Below are positions 8,909 to 18,172 of a stretch of 64,000 nucleotides of DNA, piece by piece (positions within the stretch are counted from its first letter, which is position 1; each line of letters starts with the position of its first letter). The position numbers were made by a program, and so were the translations under genes. The stretch is from Pseudomonadota bacterium (GTDB lineage Bacteria; Pseudomonadota; Gammaproteobacteria; Burkholderiales; Burkholderiaceae_C), in assembly GCA_020161065.1 (NCBI GenBank), contig JAIUPH010000030.1, forward strand, positions 19,010-83,009. Reading direction: 5' to 3'. The notes beneath the pieces are model-generated. The model searched no databases. It saw only the letters and a program-made list of their open reading frames with translations, and had not been told where the DNA came from.

Positions 8909-10066
8909 ATGCCCGGCCTGCTGCCCGACGTCGACCCCGACGGCCTGCTCGAGTACTCGGTCGTCTACACCGACCGCGCCTTGAACCACATGTCGCGCAA
9001 GTTCCAGGGCGTGATGCGCGACATCTCGGCGCTGCTCAAGGAGGTCTACCACGCGCAGGCGGTGGCGGTGGTGCCCGGCAGCGGCACCTTCGGCATGGAA
9101 GCGGTGGCGCGCCAGTTCGGCAACGGGCGCAAAGTGCTGGTCATCCGCAACGGCTGGTTCAGCTACCGCTGGACGCAAATCCACGAGATGGGCGGCATCC
9201 CCAGCGAGGAGATCGTGCTCAAGGCGCGCCGCGCGCGCCCCGGCGTGCAGGAGCCTTTCGCGCCGGCGCCGATCGCCGAGGTGACGGCCGCCATCCGCGC
9301 GCAAAAGCCCGCCGTGGTGTATGCCCCGCACGTCGAAACGGCCGCCGGCATGCTGCTGCCCGACGACTACCTGCAGGCCGTGGCCGCCGCCGCGCACGAG
9401 GTGGGCGCGCTGTTCGTGCTGGACTGCATCGCCTCGGGCGCGATCTGGGTCGACATGCAGGCCACCGGCGTCGACGTGCTGGTCAGCGCGCCGCAAAAGG
9501 GCTGGAGCGGATCGCCCGGCTGCGCCTTCGTGATGCTGTCGGCGCGCGCCCGCGCCGCCATCGACGCCACCACCAGCACGAGTTTCGCCTGCGACCTGAA
9601 GAAATGGCTGCAGATCATGGAAACCTACGAAGGCGGCGGCCACGCCTACCACGCGACGATGCCGACCGACGCGCTGACGCGCACGCGCGACGTGATGCAG
9701 GAGACGCGCCGCCTCGGCTTCGCCACGCTGCAGCAGGCGCAGCAAGACCTCGGCCGCAAGGTGCGCGCCGCGCTGGAACGCCATGGCTACCCCAGCGTGG
9801 CGGCGGCCGGCTTCCAGGCGCCGGGCGTCGTGGTCAGCTACACCGTCGACCCCGGCCTGGCCAGCGCCAAGAGCTTCATCGACCTGGGCCTGCAGACGGC
9901 CGCCGGCGTGCCCTTGCAGTGCGACGAAGGCGCCGACTTCCGCAGCTTCCGCATCGGCCTGTTCGGGCTGGACAAGCTGCAGCACGTGGACCGCACGGTG
10001 GCCACGCTGGAGCGCGCGCTCGACGCCATCGCCGCCGCCGGCGGCCAGCAGCGCAAGGCGGCCTGA
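8909..10066 (+). CDS. Class-V aminotransferase (alanine/serine-glyoxylate type)
   Basis: 385-residue PLP enzyme of fold type I. The glycine-rich VVPGSGTFGMEAVARQF binds the cofactor phosphate; LDCIASGAIWVD carries the PLP-ring aspartate; the Schiff-base lysine is in SAPQKGWSGSPG near residue 196; the C-terminal small domain ends with the substrate-arginine segment FRSFRIGLFG. The family includes alanine-glyoxylate and serine-glyoxylate aminotransferases and 2-aminoethylphosphonate transaminases; the substrate cannot be chosen from sequence. The gene stands alone, with a hairpin repeat upstream and a converging LysE gene downstream. Confidence 0.85.
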   Translation: MPGLLPDVDPDGLLEYSVVYTDRALNHMSRKFQGVMRDISALLKEVYHAQAVAVVPGSGTFGMEAVARQFGNGRKVLVIRNGWFSYRWTQIHEMGGIPSEEIVLKARRARPGVQEPFAPAPIAEVTAAIRAQKPAVVYAPHVETAAGMLLPDDYLQAVAAAAHEVGALFVLDCIASGAIWVDMQATGVDVLVSAPQKGWSGSPGCAFVMLSARARAAIDATTSTSFACDLKKWLQIMETYEGGGHAYHATMPTDALTRTRDVMQETRRLGFATLQQAQQDLGRKVRAALERHGYPSVAAAGFQAPGVVVSYTVDPGLASAKSFIDLGLQTAAGVPLQCDEGADFRSFRIGLFGLDKLQHVDRTVATLERALDAIAAAGGQQRKAA

Positions 10067-10081
10067 GCGCGCTGCACCGCC

Positions 10082-10699
10082 TCAGCGCTGCAGCAGCGGC
10101 CACAGCGCGAAGGCCGCCAGCAGCAGCGCCGAGCCGCGGTTGACGCGGCGTTGCCAACGCGCGTCGAAGCGCGCGCGCAGGCGCGACACCGCGCCGCACA
10201 GCAGCAGCCACCACAGCGCCGAGCCGAGCAGCACGCCCAGCACCAGCAGGCCCGGCGCCGCGCCGGCCGAGCCGGCACCGAGCGCGCCGAAGACGGCGAT
10301 GAACGAGAAGATCGTCGCCGGGTTCGACAGCGTCAGCAAGAAGGTGCCGGCAAAGCTGCCCAGCAGCCCGCGGGCGTCGGTGGTGGTGGCGGTGGTGGCG
10401 GCGATGGCCGCCCGCTCGGCCGGCGCACTGTGCCAGGTGCGCCAGGCCAGCCACAGCAGGAAGGCGCCGCCGGCCAGCGCCAGCGGCAGCCGCGCCGCCT
10501 GCAGCGCGCCGATCACCGCGCTGACGCCGTAGGCGCCCAGCGCGCCGTACAGCCCATCGGCCGCCGCCGCGCCCAGCCCGGTGGCCAGGCCCACCACGGC
10601 GCCGCGCTGCAGCGTGCGCTGGATCACCAGCAGCCCGATCGGCCCCACCGGCGCGGCGATCGACAGCCCGATCAGCAGGGCCTGCAGGAAGACGGGCAT
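10082..10699 (-). CDS. LysE-family amino-acid exporter
   Basis: 205 residues with six predicted membrane helices. The LysE signature is clear at the start (FLQALLIGLSIAAPVGPIGLLVIQRTLQRG) and in the fourth helix (LLTLSNPATIFSFIAVF). It exports an amino acid or similar small solute across the inner membrane; the cargo is unknown. It converges with the aminotransferase (15 bp gap) and diverges from the binding-protein gene, with only 20 bp between start codons, so promoters must overlap the coding starts. Confidence 0.88.
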   Translation of the reverse strand: MPVFLQALLIGLSIAAPVGPIGLLVIQRTLQRGAVVGLATGLGAAAADGLYGALGAYGVSAVIGALQAARLPLALAGGAFLLWLAWRTWHSAPAERAAIAATTATTTDARGLLGSFAGTFLLTLSNPATIFSFIAVFGALGAGSAGAAPGLLVLGVLLGSALWWLLLCGAVSRLRARFDARWQRRVNRGSALLLAAFALWPLLQR

Positions 10700-10719
10700 G
10701 GCGGCTATTCTGGCGGGCC

Positions 10720-12513
10720 ATGCGCCGCCGCCCCTTGTTGTTGACCGCCACTGCCGCCCTGCCTGGCAGCGCCCTCGCGCGGCCAGCTGCCGAGCCCGGC
10801 CGCAAGGTCCTGCGCCTGGCCTTCCAATCGCCCGAGACCACGCTGGACCCGGTGCAGACCAACAGCGACAACAACACCAGCACGGTGCTGTCGCAGATCT
10901 TCGAGGCGCCGCTGGGCTACGACTACCTCGCGCGGCCGGCGCGGCTGCTGCCGGTGACGGCCGAGGCGCTGCCGCAGGTCTCGGCCGACGGCCGCGTCTT
11001 CACGGTGCGCATCCGAGCCGGCATCTTCTTCGCCGAGCACCCGGCCTTCGGCGGCCGCCCGCGCGAGCTGGTGGCCGCCGACTACGTCTACGCCATCAAG
11101 CGCTTCTACGACCCGCGCTGGAACTCCAGCGACCTCTACCTCTACGAATCGCTCAAGCTGCCGGGCCTGAGCGAGTTGCGCGAGCAAGCCGTGAAAAGCC
11201 GCCGCCCCTTCGACTACGACCGCGAAGTCGACGGCGCGCGCGCGCTCGACCGCTACACGCTGCGCATCACGCTGGGCGTGCCCGACCCGCGCTTCACCTA
11301 CCTGATGGCCGACCCGGTGCAGATGGGCGCCGTCGCGCGCGAGGTGGTCGACTTCCACGGCAGCGACATCGGCGCCCATCCGGTGGGCACCGGCGCCTTC
11401 CGGCTGAAAAGCTGGCGCCGCGGCTCGCAGATCGTGCTGGCGCGCAACCCCGGTTTTCGCGGCGCCGTCTACGCCGGCCAGCCGGCCGCGCACCCGCTGG
11501 CGCAGGCGGCCGCGGCGCACCTGGCGGGCAAGCGGCTGCCGCTGGTCGACGAGGTGGTGGTCGACGTCGTCGAGGAAAGCCAGCCGCGCTGGCTGTCGTT
11601 CCTGGAAGGGCGCTACCACTGGCTGGAGGTGCCCTTGAGCTTTCGCGCCCAGGCCGCGCCGAACCGCCGGCTGGCGCCCTACCTGGCGCGGCGCGGCATC
11701 ACGCTGCAAAGCCAGTTGCGGCCCGACATCGTGATGCACTTCTTCTTCATGCAGCACCCGCTGGTCGGCGGCTACACGCCCGACAAGGTGGGCTTGCGCC
11801 GCGCCATCGGCCTGGCCTTCGACGGCCCGGCGCTGCGCAGCACTTACTTTCAGGGTTATGGCCTGGCCGCGCAGAGCACCGTGCCGCCGCACACCAGCGG
11901 CTACGACGCGGCCTACAAGAGCGAGATGGGCGACTTCGACCCGCTGCGCGCGAAGGCGCTGCTCGACCTCTACGGCTACGTCGACCGCGACGGCGACGGC
12001 TGGCGCGAGCAGCCCGACGGCAGCGCGCTGCGGCTGGTGATGGCCTCGGGCGGCTCGCAGGCCGACCGGCTGAGCAACGAGATCTGGAAGCGCAGCATGA
12101 CGGCGGTGGGCCTGCGCATGGATTTCGAGATCGCCACCTGGCCCGAGCTGCTGAAGAAAAGCCGCGCCGGCACGCTGATGATGTGGGGCTACTCGTGGAC
12201 CGCCGGTTCACCCGACGGCGGCTTCTTCCTGGCCATCGCCTACGGGCCCAACGCCAGCGAGTCGAACGACCCGCGCTTCGAGCTGCCGGCCTTCGACCGC
12301 CTGTACGAGCGCCAGCGCCTGCTGGCCGACGGCCCCGAGCGCGAGGCCTTGATGCGCCGGGCCAAGGACCTGCTGGTGGCCTACATGCCCTTCAAGGTGC
12401 ACCTGCACACCGAGCGGCTGGACCTGGCCCAGCCCGGCGTGCTGGCGTACTGGCGGCACCCGTTCATGCGCGATCTCTGGCGCTTCATCGACGTGCCGCC
12501 GGCGGCGGACTGA
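10720..12513 (+). CDS. Peptide/opine-type ABC transporter binding protein (SBP_bac_5)
   Basis: 597 residues. A short export signal (to about SALA) is followed by the SBP family-5 fold: LRLAFQSPETTLDPVQTN at the start, AADYVYAIKRFYDP, and GTGAFRLKSW in lobe 1. The inserted lobe 2 runs from about residue 280 to 480, and KVHLHTERLDLAQPGVLAYW lies near the end. These proteins capture oligopeptides, nickel, opines or similar ligands. No permease or ATPase genes are adjacent, so it is an orphan here. Confidence 0.85.
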   Translation: MRRRPLLLTATAALPGSALARPAAEPGRKVLRLAFQSPETTLDPVQTNSDNNTSTVLSQIFEAPLGYDYLARPARLLPVTAEALPQVSADGRVFTVRIRAGIFFAEHPAFGGRPRELVAADYVYAIKRFYDPRWNSSDLYLYESLKLPGLSELREQAVKSRRPFDYDREVDGARALDRYTLRITLGVPDPRFTYLMADPVQMGAVAREVVDFHGSDIGAHPVGTGAFRLKSWRRGSQIVLARNPGFRGAVYAGQPAAHPLAQAAAAHLAGKRLPLVDEVVVDVVEESQPRWLSFLEGRYHWLEVPLSFRAQAAPNRRLAPYLARRGITLQSQLRPDIVMHFFFMQHPLVGGYTPDKVGLRRAIGLAFDGPALRSTYFQGYGLAAQSTVPPHTSGYDAAYKSEMGDFDPLRAKALLDLYGYVDRDGDGWREQPDGSALRLVMASGGSQADRLSNEIWKRSMTAVGLRMDFEIATWPELLKKSRAGTLMMWGYSWTAGSPDGGFFLAIAYGPNASESNDPRFELPAFDRLYERQRLLADGPEREALMRRAKDLLVAYMPFKVHLHTERLDLAQPGVLAYWRHPFMRDLWRFIDVPPAAD

Positions 12514-12516
12514 GGA

Positions 12517-12669
12517 TCAGCCACGCTCGGCCGCGGCGGCGGCCACCGCCCACACGGCGGCGTCGGGGTTGCCGGTGGCGGCCATGCGGTCGATGGCGGC
12601 GAACAGGCTCAGCGTCACCAGCAGCGACAGGGCAAACGCGGCGGCACGGTCGGTCAGGCGGCGGGTCAT
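12517..12669 (-). CDS. Small single-helix protein of unknown function
   Basis: A 50-residue ORF supported by a strong ribosome-binding site (CAGGAG, 7 nt before ATG). Residues about 8-26 (AAAFALSLLVTLSLFAAIDR) form one hydrophobic helix after a basic N-terminus, so membrane insertion or export is likely. The C-terminal half is alanine-rich. I do not recognise a family. It converges with the binding-protein gene. 12670-12809 holds no gene I can see. Confidence 0.5.
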   Translation of the reverse strand: MTRRLTDRAAAFALSLLVTLSLFAAIDRMAATGNPDAAVWAVAAAAAERG

Positions 12670-12809
12670 GGTGGGCTCCTGGGTGGTGGGTCGGTGTTGC
12701 GATGGGATGGATGATCGTCACCGCCCCACCACCGCGCGAGCGGCTTGCGACGAACCGCAGCGAACCCGGCATCAACCGCCGCCGGCGCCGATGAGCCTCG
12801 TGCCCGACT

Positions 12810-14960
12810 TCAGTATTGAACGCGGGCGAGATAGGTTTTTTGCGCCGCCTCGCGCGCCTGGCCCAGCGTGTGGATGCCTTGCGCGGCCAAGAGCGGAATC
12901 ATCTTCAGGAAGACCTCGGCGGTGACCATCGCGTCGCCCAGCGCCGTGTGGCGGCCGAGGATGGTGACGCCCAGCCGCTCGGCGATGGCCTCCAGCCGGT
13001 GCGACTCCTGCTGCGGGTGGATCACCGCCGACAGCAGCAGCGTGTCCAGCACCGGCTGCTCGAAGCGCACGCCGGTGGGGCTTTCCGCCAGCTGCAGGAA
13101 GCGCATGTCGAAGGCCGCGTTGTGCGCCACCAGCACCGTGTCCTGCGCGAAGGCGTGGAAGGCCGGCAGCACCTGGGCCAGCGGCGGCTGGCCGGCCACC
13201 ATCTCAGGCGTGATGCCGTGGATGGGGATGCCCGCGGCCGGGATGTCGCGCTGCGGGTCCACCAGTTGCTCGAACACCTCCTGCCGGCGCAGCTTGGCGG
13301 CCACGATGCGGGTGGCGCCGATCTGGATGATCTGGTCGCCCTGGCTGGGGTTGAGGCCCGTGGTCTCGGTGTCGAACACCGTGAAGGCCAGCTCGGCCAG
13401 CTTGCGGTCGGCCAGCTGCGCGTCGCCTTCGCGCTGCGCGAAGAGGTCGAAGTCGTAGTACTCGGGCCGGCTGTCGCCGTGCAGCAGCGCGCTGCTTTCC
13501 AGCTGGGCGCCTTCGGCCGCCAGCGGCAGCAGGAAGCGGAAGAACGACGCGTGGCGCACGCGCTCGCGCTCGAACCAGAAGGCGCCGCCATGGCGTTCGA
13601 CCACGTCGCGCACCGTCAGCGCACTGGTCTCGCCGGCCACGGTGATGGCGTCGGTCTCCCAGGCCATGACGATCTCGGTGCTGATGCCGGCGCCCATCCA
13701 CAGCAGGTCGAGCTGCGCGCGCCCGCCCTGCTGCCCCAGCCGGAACTGCACCAGCTTGACCTCGTATTCATTCACCAGCCGCTCGGCCAGGTAGGCCAGG
13801 GCCTGCAGCATCGAATAACTGTCCACCTTCAGCCACAGCTGCGCGTCGACCTCGCTGTCGGCCACGCGGCAGGCGAACAACTGCTCGATGCGGCGGCCGG
13901 CGGCGGCCACCAGGTCGGCGCCCAGCATCTCTTCGAGCGGCCAGCGCGTCTTCATCGCCTGCGTGGTGTGGCGCGCCACGTCCTGGATGCGCCGGCTCAT
14001 CGCCGCCACCTCGTCGCGCACCACGCCCTGGAAGCGTTCGCGCGTGGCGGCGTCGAGCTCCGGGTCGTCCAGCAGCTCCACCGCGGCCTGCAGGTTGCCC
14101 AGCGATGAGCGGCTGGTCTCGGTGAGCTGGTGCAGCATCTTGTCGCGTTCGCTTTCGTCGGCGAAGTCGCGCGTGATGTTGTCCAGCATCAGCACGAAGC
14201 CGGTGACCTGGTGCTCGTCGGCCACGTCGCGCACCGGCGCCATCTGCACGCGCAGCAACTGGCCGCCGCGCGTGCTGGTCACGAACTGCGTGGACGGGTT
14301 GGCGGCGCCGCGCTGCAGCCGCTGCTGCACGCTTTCGAGCGCATGCGCCACCAGCTGGCGGTCGAACACGGCGTAGATGCTGCGGCCGATGCCCACCAGC
14401 TCGGACCCCGCGGCCACGGCGTCGGACAGCGCGCGGAACTGCAGCCGCGCGCGGTTGTTGTAGAGCAGGATGCGGCCGTCGAGGTTGCAGACCACCACGC
14501 TTTGCGTCAGCTCGGCCATCAGCGCGGCCAGGCGGCTGCGCTCCAGCTCGATGTCGCGCGCCGCGGCGCGCACGCGCTCGTCGACGTCGGCGCGCAGCGC
14601 GCGGCGCTGGCGCAGCAACTCGTTCACCGCGGCCTGCACCGCCTGCACCTCGGCGGCGCCGGGCAGCGCCAGGTCCTTGGGCTGGTCGGCCACGGCCAGG
14701 GCTTGCGCCTGCTCGGCCAGCCGGCCGGCGGCGGCGCCCCAGTCCAGCCAGGCCTTGCGCAGCAGCCAGCCCAGGGCGATGGCGACCACCAGGGCGAGCA
14801 TCAGCAGCAGCGCGGCGCGCGGCGCCAGCAGCGCCAGCACGGCCTGGCGCTCGGCCGGCGCCAGCGTGGCCAGCAGCGCGCCGCCGGCGGCCAGCGTCCA
14901 GGCCGCCAGCACGAGCCCCGGCGCCAGCGCCGCGGCCCATTCGCGCCAATCGGTCTTCAT
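12810..14960 (-). CDS. Membrane sensor-like protein fused to a DEDDh 3'-5' exonuclease
   Basis: 716 residues. Two membrane helices (about 10-75) precede a HAMP/coiled-coil-like stretch, then a PAS domain (about 135-250, VVCNLDGRILLYNN), then a histidine-kinase-like dimer and ATPase region (about 270-500). The expected H-box reads LTETSRSSLGNLQ with no His, and ATP-binding boxes are weak, so it is probably a pseudokinase. The C-terminal 180 residues are a DNA polymerase III epsilon-type exonuclease with all catalytic acids (FDTETTGL, HNAAFDMRFL, RHTALGDA). Start ATG overlaps the upstream response-regulator stop (ATGA). It ends the acetate-sensing operon. Confidence 0.85.
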   Translation of the reverse strand: MKTDWREWAAALAPGLVLAAWTLAAGGALLATLAPAERQAVLALLAPRAALLLMLALVVAIALGWLLRKAWLDWGAAAGRLAEQAQALAVADQPKDLALPGAAEVQAVQAAVNELLRQRRALRADVDERVRAAARDIELERSRLAALMAELTQSVVVCNLDGRILLYNNRARLQFRALSDAVAAGSELVGIGRSIYAVFDRQLVAHALESVQQRLQRGAANPSTQFVTSTRGGQLLRVQMAPVRDVADEHQVTGFVLMLDNITRDFADESERDKMLHQLTETSRSSLGNLQAAVELLDDPELDAATRERFQGVVRDEVAAMSRRIQDVARHTTQAMKTRWPLEEMLGADLVAAAGRRIEQLFACRVADSEVDAQLWLKVDSYSMLQALAYLAERLVNEYEVKLVQFRLGQQGGRAQLDLLWMGAGISTEIVMAWETDAITVAGETSALTVRDVVERHGGAFWFERERVRHASFFRFLLPLAAEGAQLESSALLHGDSRPEYYDFDLFAQREGDAQLADRKLAELAFTVFDTETTGLNPSQGDQIIQIGATRIVAAKLRRQEVFEQLVDPQRDIPAAGIPIHGITPEMVAGQPPLAQVLPAFHAFAQDTVLVAHNAAFDMRFLQLAESPTGVRFEQPVLDTLLLSAVIHPQQESHRLEAIAERLGVTILGRHTALGDAMVTAEVFLKMIPLLAAQGIHTLGQAREAAQKTYLARVQY

Positions 14961-15331
14961 CGCGCGGCGGCCAGCAGCTCGCGCACGCGCGCGGCCAGCT
15001 CCTTGGTCGAGAAGGGCTTGGTCATGTAGGCGTCGGCGCCCAGGCCCAGGCCCTGCGCCTGGTCGGTGTCGCGGCCCTTGGCGGTGAGCATCAGGATGCG
15101 CACCGCCGCCAGCGTCTCGTCGGCGCGCACCGCCTGGCAGACCTCGAAGCCGCTCTTGTGCGGCATCATCACGTCGAGCAGCACGAGGTCGGGCCGCTCG
15201 CGGCGGATCATCTCCAGCGCCTGCTGGCCGTCGCGCGCCACCAGCACCTGGTGGCCTTCGCGCTTCATCAAGAACTCCAGCGAGATGACGATGTTGGGCT
15301 CGTCGTCGGCGATCAGCACCTTGGCGGTCAT
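14957..15331 (-). CDS. Single-domain CheY-like response regulator
   Basis: 124 residues, a stand-alone receiver domain. The acidic pocket is D9/D10, the phospho-acceptor D53 (LVLLDVMMPH), with T83 and K105 as switch residues. It has no output domain, so it must act through a partner. It overlaps the SLC5-kinase stop upstream and the exonuclease-sensor start downstream by 4 bp each, making it the likely phosphate acceptor of that kinase. This differs from the CrbS/CrbR pair, where the regulator has a LuxR-type DNA-binding domain. Confidence 0.92.
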   Translation of the reverse strand: MTAKVLIADDEPNIVISLEFLMKREGHQVLVARDGQQALEMIRRERPDLVLLDVMMPHKSGFEVCQAVRADETLAAVRILMLTAKGRDTDQAQGLGLGADAYMTKPFSTKELAARVRELLAAAR

Positions 15332-17997
15332 GGGGGTGTCTCCTCGTTTGGCGGGTCATGCGGCCAGGGCAGGTCGAAGCCGAAGCAGGCGCCTTCGCCG
15401 GGCTCGGAGCGCAGCCACAGCTTGCCGCCGAAATGCTCGACGATCTGGCGGCTGATCGGCAGCCCCAGCCCGGTGCCCTGCGGCCGGTGGTCGGCATCGC
15501 CGCCCTGGCGGAACTTCTCGAACACCAGCTGCGCCTGCGCCGCCGGCACGCCGGGGCCGTTGTCGTGCACGGTGACGTGCAGGCCGCTCGCATCCGACGT
15601 CAGCCGCAGCCGCACGTGGCCGGCGCCGGCGGGCACGAACTTGACGGCGTTGGACAGCAGGTTCAGCACCACCTGCAGCAGCCGGTCGGGGTCGGCGCGC
15701 AGCGTTGGCAGCGGGCCTTCGGGCAGTTGCAGCTCCAGCCGCGCGCCGCGTTCGCGGAACAGCTCGCCGGTGGCGTGCGCGGCGTGCTGCAGCAGCTCGC
15801 GCAGGTCGACCTCGGCGCTGTGCCATTCGGCGTGGCCGGCCTCGATCTTGGCCAGGTCGAGCACCTGGTTGACCAGGCGCGACAGGCGCTCGGCCTCGCC
15901 GACGATGATGCCCAGGAACTGCGCGCGCTGCGGCTCGTCCATCTGCGGGTCGTCCTGCATCAGCTCGGCCAGCGCGCGGATGCTGGTCAGCGGCGTGCGC
16001 AGCTCGTGCGTCACGCTGCTCATGAAGTCGTCCTTGAGCTTGTCCAGGCTCTTCAGCTGCTCGTTGACGTGGCGCAGCTCGGACGCCTCCTCGACGATGC
16101 GCAGCACCTCGTCGACGCCCAGCACCTCTTCCTCGGTGACCGAGGCCACCATCACCCGCGCCGAGGCGCTGCCGATGGCGCCGGCCAGCTGCGTCTCCAC
16201 CCACTGCACGAGCTGGGCGTCGGCGCGCAGCCCGTGCTCGCGCGCATAACCCTGGAACAAGGCGGCGGCGCGCTCGGGCCCGAGGAAGCGGCCCATCAGC
16301 GATTGCAGCTCGGCCGGCTCGGCGTGGCCGCGCCAGAAGGCCTGGGCCACCGCCTCGCGCTGGAAGACGTCGACGAAGCGCAGCGCCTGCGCCGCCTCGG
16401 CCGCGCTCGGCGGCCGCCACAGCGACACCGCCACGTAGGCGCCGATGTTGGCCAGCAGGCTCCAGAACAGCGAATGCGTCAGGTTGTCCAGCCCGCGCAG
16501 GCCGAACAACGCCTCGGGCATCAGCCAGGCCTGGCCCAGCAGCCCCTGGTCGACGAAGGCCGCCGGCAGCCAGCCGCTCTTGGCGATCGACGGCAGCATC
16601 AGCGTGTAGGCCCACAGCGCGGCGCCGGCGGCCAGCCCGGCCAGCGCGCCGTTGCGCGTGCCGCCCTTCCAGTACAGCCCGCCCAGCAGCGCCGGCGCGA
16701 ACTGCGCCACCGCCGCGAAGCTGATGAGCCCGATGCTGACCAGCGCATAGGCCTCGCCGGCGACGCGGAAGTACACGTAGCCCAGCAGCAGCAGCGCGAC
16801 GATCACCACGCGGCGGATGGCCAGCAGCGTGCGCGTGTGGTCGAGCGCGGCGAACGCCGGCCGCCGCAGCAGCAGCGGCAGCACGAGGTCGTTGCAGACC
16901 ATGGTGGACACCGCGATCGCCTCGACGATGACCATGCCGGTGGCCGCCGACAGCCCGCCGACGAAGGCCACCAGCGCCAGCGTGCCGTGGCCGGCGGCCA
17001 GCGGCAGCGTCAGCACGAAGGTCTCGGGATTCGCCGCGCGGCCGGCGAAGTACAGCAGCCCGCCCAGCGCGATGGGCAGCACGAAGACGTTGATCGCCAG
17101 CAGGTAGGCCGGAAAGGCCCAGGCAGCGCGCTTGAGGTGCGACTCGGCGACGTTCTCGACCACCATCACCTGGAACTGGCGCGGCAGGAACAGCAGCGAC
17201 AGCCCGGCCAGCAGCAGCAGGCCGAACCAGGCGTCGTAGGCGAAGGGCTTGCCGCCGGCGCCGGCGGCGCCCTGCAGCACGGCGGCCACCGCGGGCGCGG
17301 CGGCGATGCGCGCGCTCAGGTCGGCCGGGCCGTCGAACAGGCCCCAGGTGACGAACACGCCCACCGCGACGAAGGCCGCCAGCTTGACCAGCGACTCCAG
17401 CGCAATGGCCGCCACCAGGCCTTCGTGGCGCTCGGTGGCGTCGAGGTGGCGGGTGCCGAAGGCGATGGTGAAGCCGGCCAGCAGCAGCGCGATGTAGAGC
17501 GTGCTGTCGGCCCACCACGCGGTGCCGGCGCCGGCCGGGCTGCCGGTCAGCAGCGCGTAGCCGCTGGCCACCGCCTTGAGTTGCAGCGCGACGTAAGGCA
17601 CCACGCCGACCAGCGCGATCAACGTCACCAGCGCGGCCAGCGTGCGGCTCTTGCCGTAGCGGCTGGCGATGAAGTCGGCGATCGAGGTGATGCGCCAGCG
17701 CCGCGCGATGCGGATCATCTTGCGCAGCACCGTCCACGCCAGCATCATTGCCAGCGTGGGCCCCAGGTAGATCGGCAGGAAGCCGACGCCGCTGGCCGCC
17801 GCGCGGCCGACGCTGCCGAAGTAGGTCCAGGCGCTGCAGTAGACGCCGATCGACAGCGCGTAGACCCAGGCATTGCCGATCACGCTGCGCCCGGCGGCGG
17901 CGCGGCGGTCGGCCCAGGCGGCCACCGCGAACAGCGCCAGCAGGTAGGCGAAGGCGGCGCCGATGACCAGCGGCGTGGGCAGCACGGCGTCAGTCAC
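15328..17997 (-). CDS. SLC5 symporter-histidine kinase fusion (CrbS-like)
   Basis: 889 residues from a GTG start. The first 500 or so form a sodium:solute-symporter (SLC5) domain with about 13 membrane helices (AWVYALSIGVYCSAWTYFGSVG, SIADFIASRYGKS). A linker follows, then a kinase core: H-box VTHELRTPLTSI (His near residue 660), and N, G1 and G2 boxes (LLSNAVKFV, HDNGPGVP, GTGLGLPISRQIV). In CrbS of gammaproteobacteria this fusion senses acetate or its transport and switches on acs and actP. Here actP/yjcH lie in the same cluster, which supports acetate sensing. Overlaps both neighbours. Confidence 0.9.
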   Translation of the reverse strand: MTDAVLPTPLVIGAAFAYLLALFAVAAWADRRAAAGRSVIGNAWVYALSIGVYCSAWTYFGSVGRAAASGVGFLPIYLGPTLAMMLAWTVLRKMIRIARRWRITSIADFIASRYGKSRTLAALVTLIALVGVVPYVALQLKAVASGYALLTGSPAGAGTAWWADSTLYIALLLAGFTIAFGTRHLDATERHEGLVAAIALESLVKLAAFVAVGVFVTWGLFDGPADLSARIAAAPAVAAVLQGAAGAGGKPFAYDAWFGLLLLAGLSLLFLPRQFQVMVVENVAESHLKRAAWAFPAYLLAINVFVLPIALGGLLYFAGRAANPETFVLTLPLAAGHGTLALVAFVGGLSAATGMVIVEAIAVSTMVCNDLVLPLLLRRPAFAALDHTRTLLAIRRVVIVALLLLGYVYFRVAGEAYALVSIGLISFAAVAQFAPALLGGLYWKGGTRNGALAGLAAGAALWAYTLMLPSIAKSGWLPAAFVDQGLLGQAWLMPEALFGLRGLDNLTHSLFWSLLANIGAYVAVSLWRPPSAAEAAQALRFVDVFQREAVAQAFWRGHAEPAELQSLMGRFLGPERAAALFQGYAREHGLRADAQLVQWVETQLAGAIGSASARVMVASVTEEEVLGVDEVLRIVEEASELRHVNEQLKSLDKLKDDFMSSVTHELRTPLTSIRALAELMQDDPQMDEPQRAQFLGIIVGEAERLSRLVNQVLDLAKIEAGHAEWHSAEVDLRELLQHAAHATGELFRERGARLELQLPEGPLPTLRADPDRLLQVVLNLLSNAVKFVPAGAGHVRLRLTSDASGLHVTVHDNGPGVPAAQAQLVFEKFRQGGDADHRPQGTGLGLPISRQIVEHFGGKLWLRSEPGEGACFGFDLPWPHDPPNEETPP

Positions 17998-18160
17998 CGT
18001 CGCGCTCCATGATCCAGGCCAGCGCCGCGATCAGCGCCGCCCACACCGCGAACAGCGCCAGCGGCCGCGACAGCCACAGCTGCAGCAGCGGAAAGTCCAG
18101 CAGCAGCCAGCCGGCCGCGAACAGCGCCAGCAGGCGGTGGACGAGCGGGCTGCGCTTCAT
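17990..18160 (-). CDS. Small two-helix membrane protein upstream of the SLC5 kinase
   Basis: 56 residues: MKRSPLVHRL start, two hydrophobic helices (about 8-30 and 33-51) and a charged end MERDGD. Its stop overlaps the GTG start of the SLC5-kinase by 8 bp, so translation is coupled. I do not know a named family. Position suggests an accessory subunit or stabiliser of the sensor. Confidence 0.7.
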   Translation of the reverse strand: MKRSPLVHRLLALFAAGWLLLDFPLLQLWLSRPLALFAVWAALIAALAWIMERDGD

Positions 18161-18172
18161 GGCCTTGTGCGC

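Noticed and set aside
15358-18012. 884-codon plus-strand open frame
   Set aside because: It is antisense to the SLC5-kinase, composed of Arg/Gln/Ala-rich low-complexity sequence, and has no domain.
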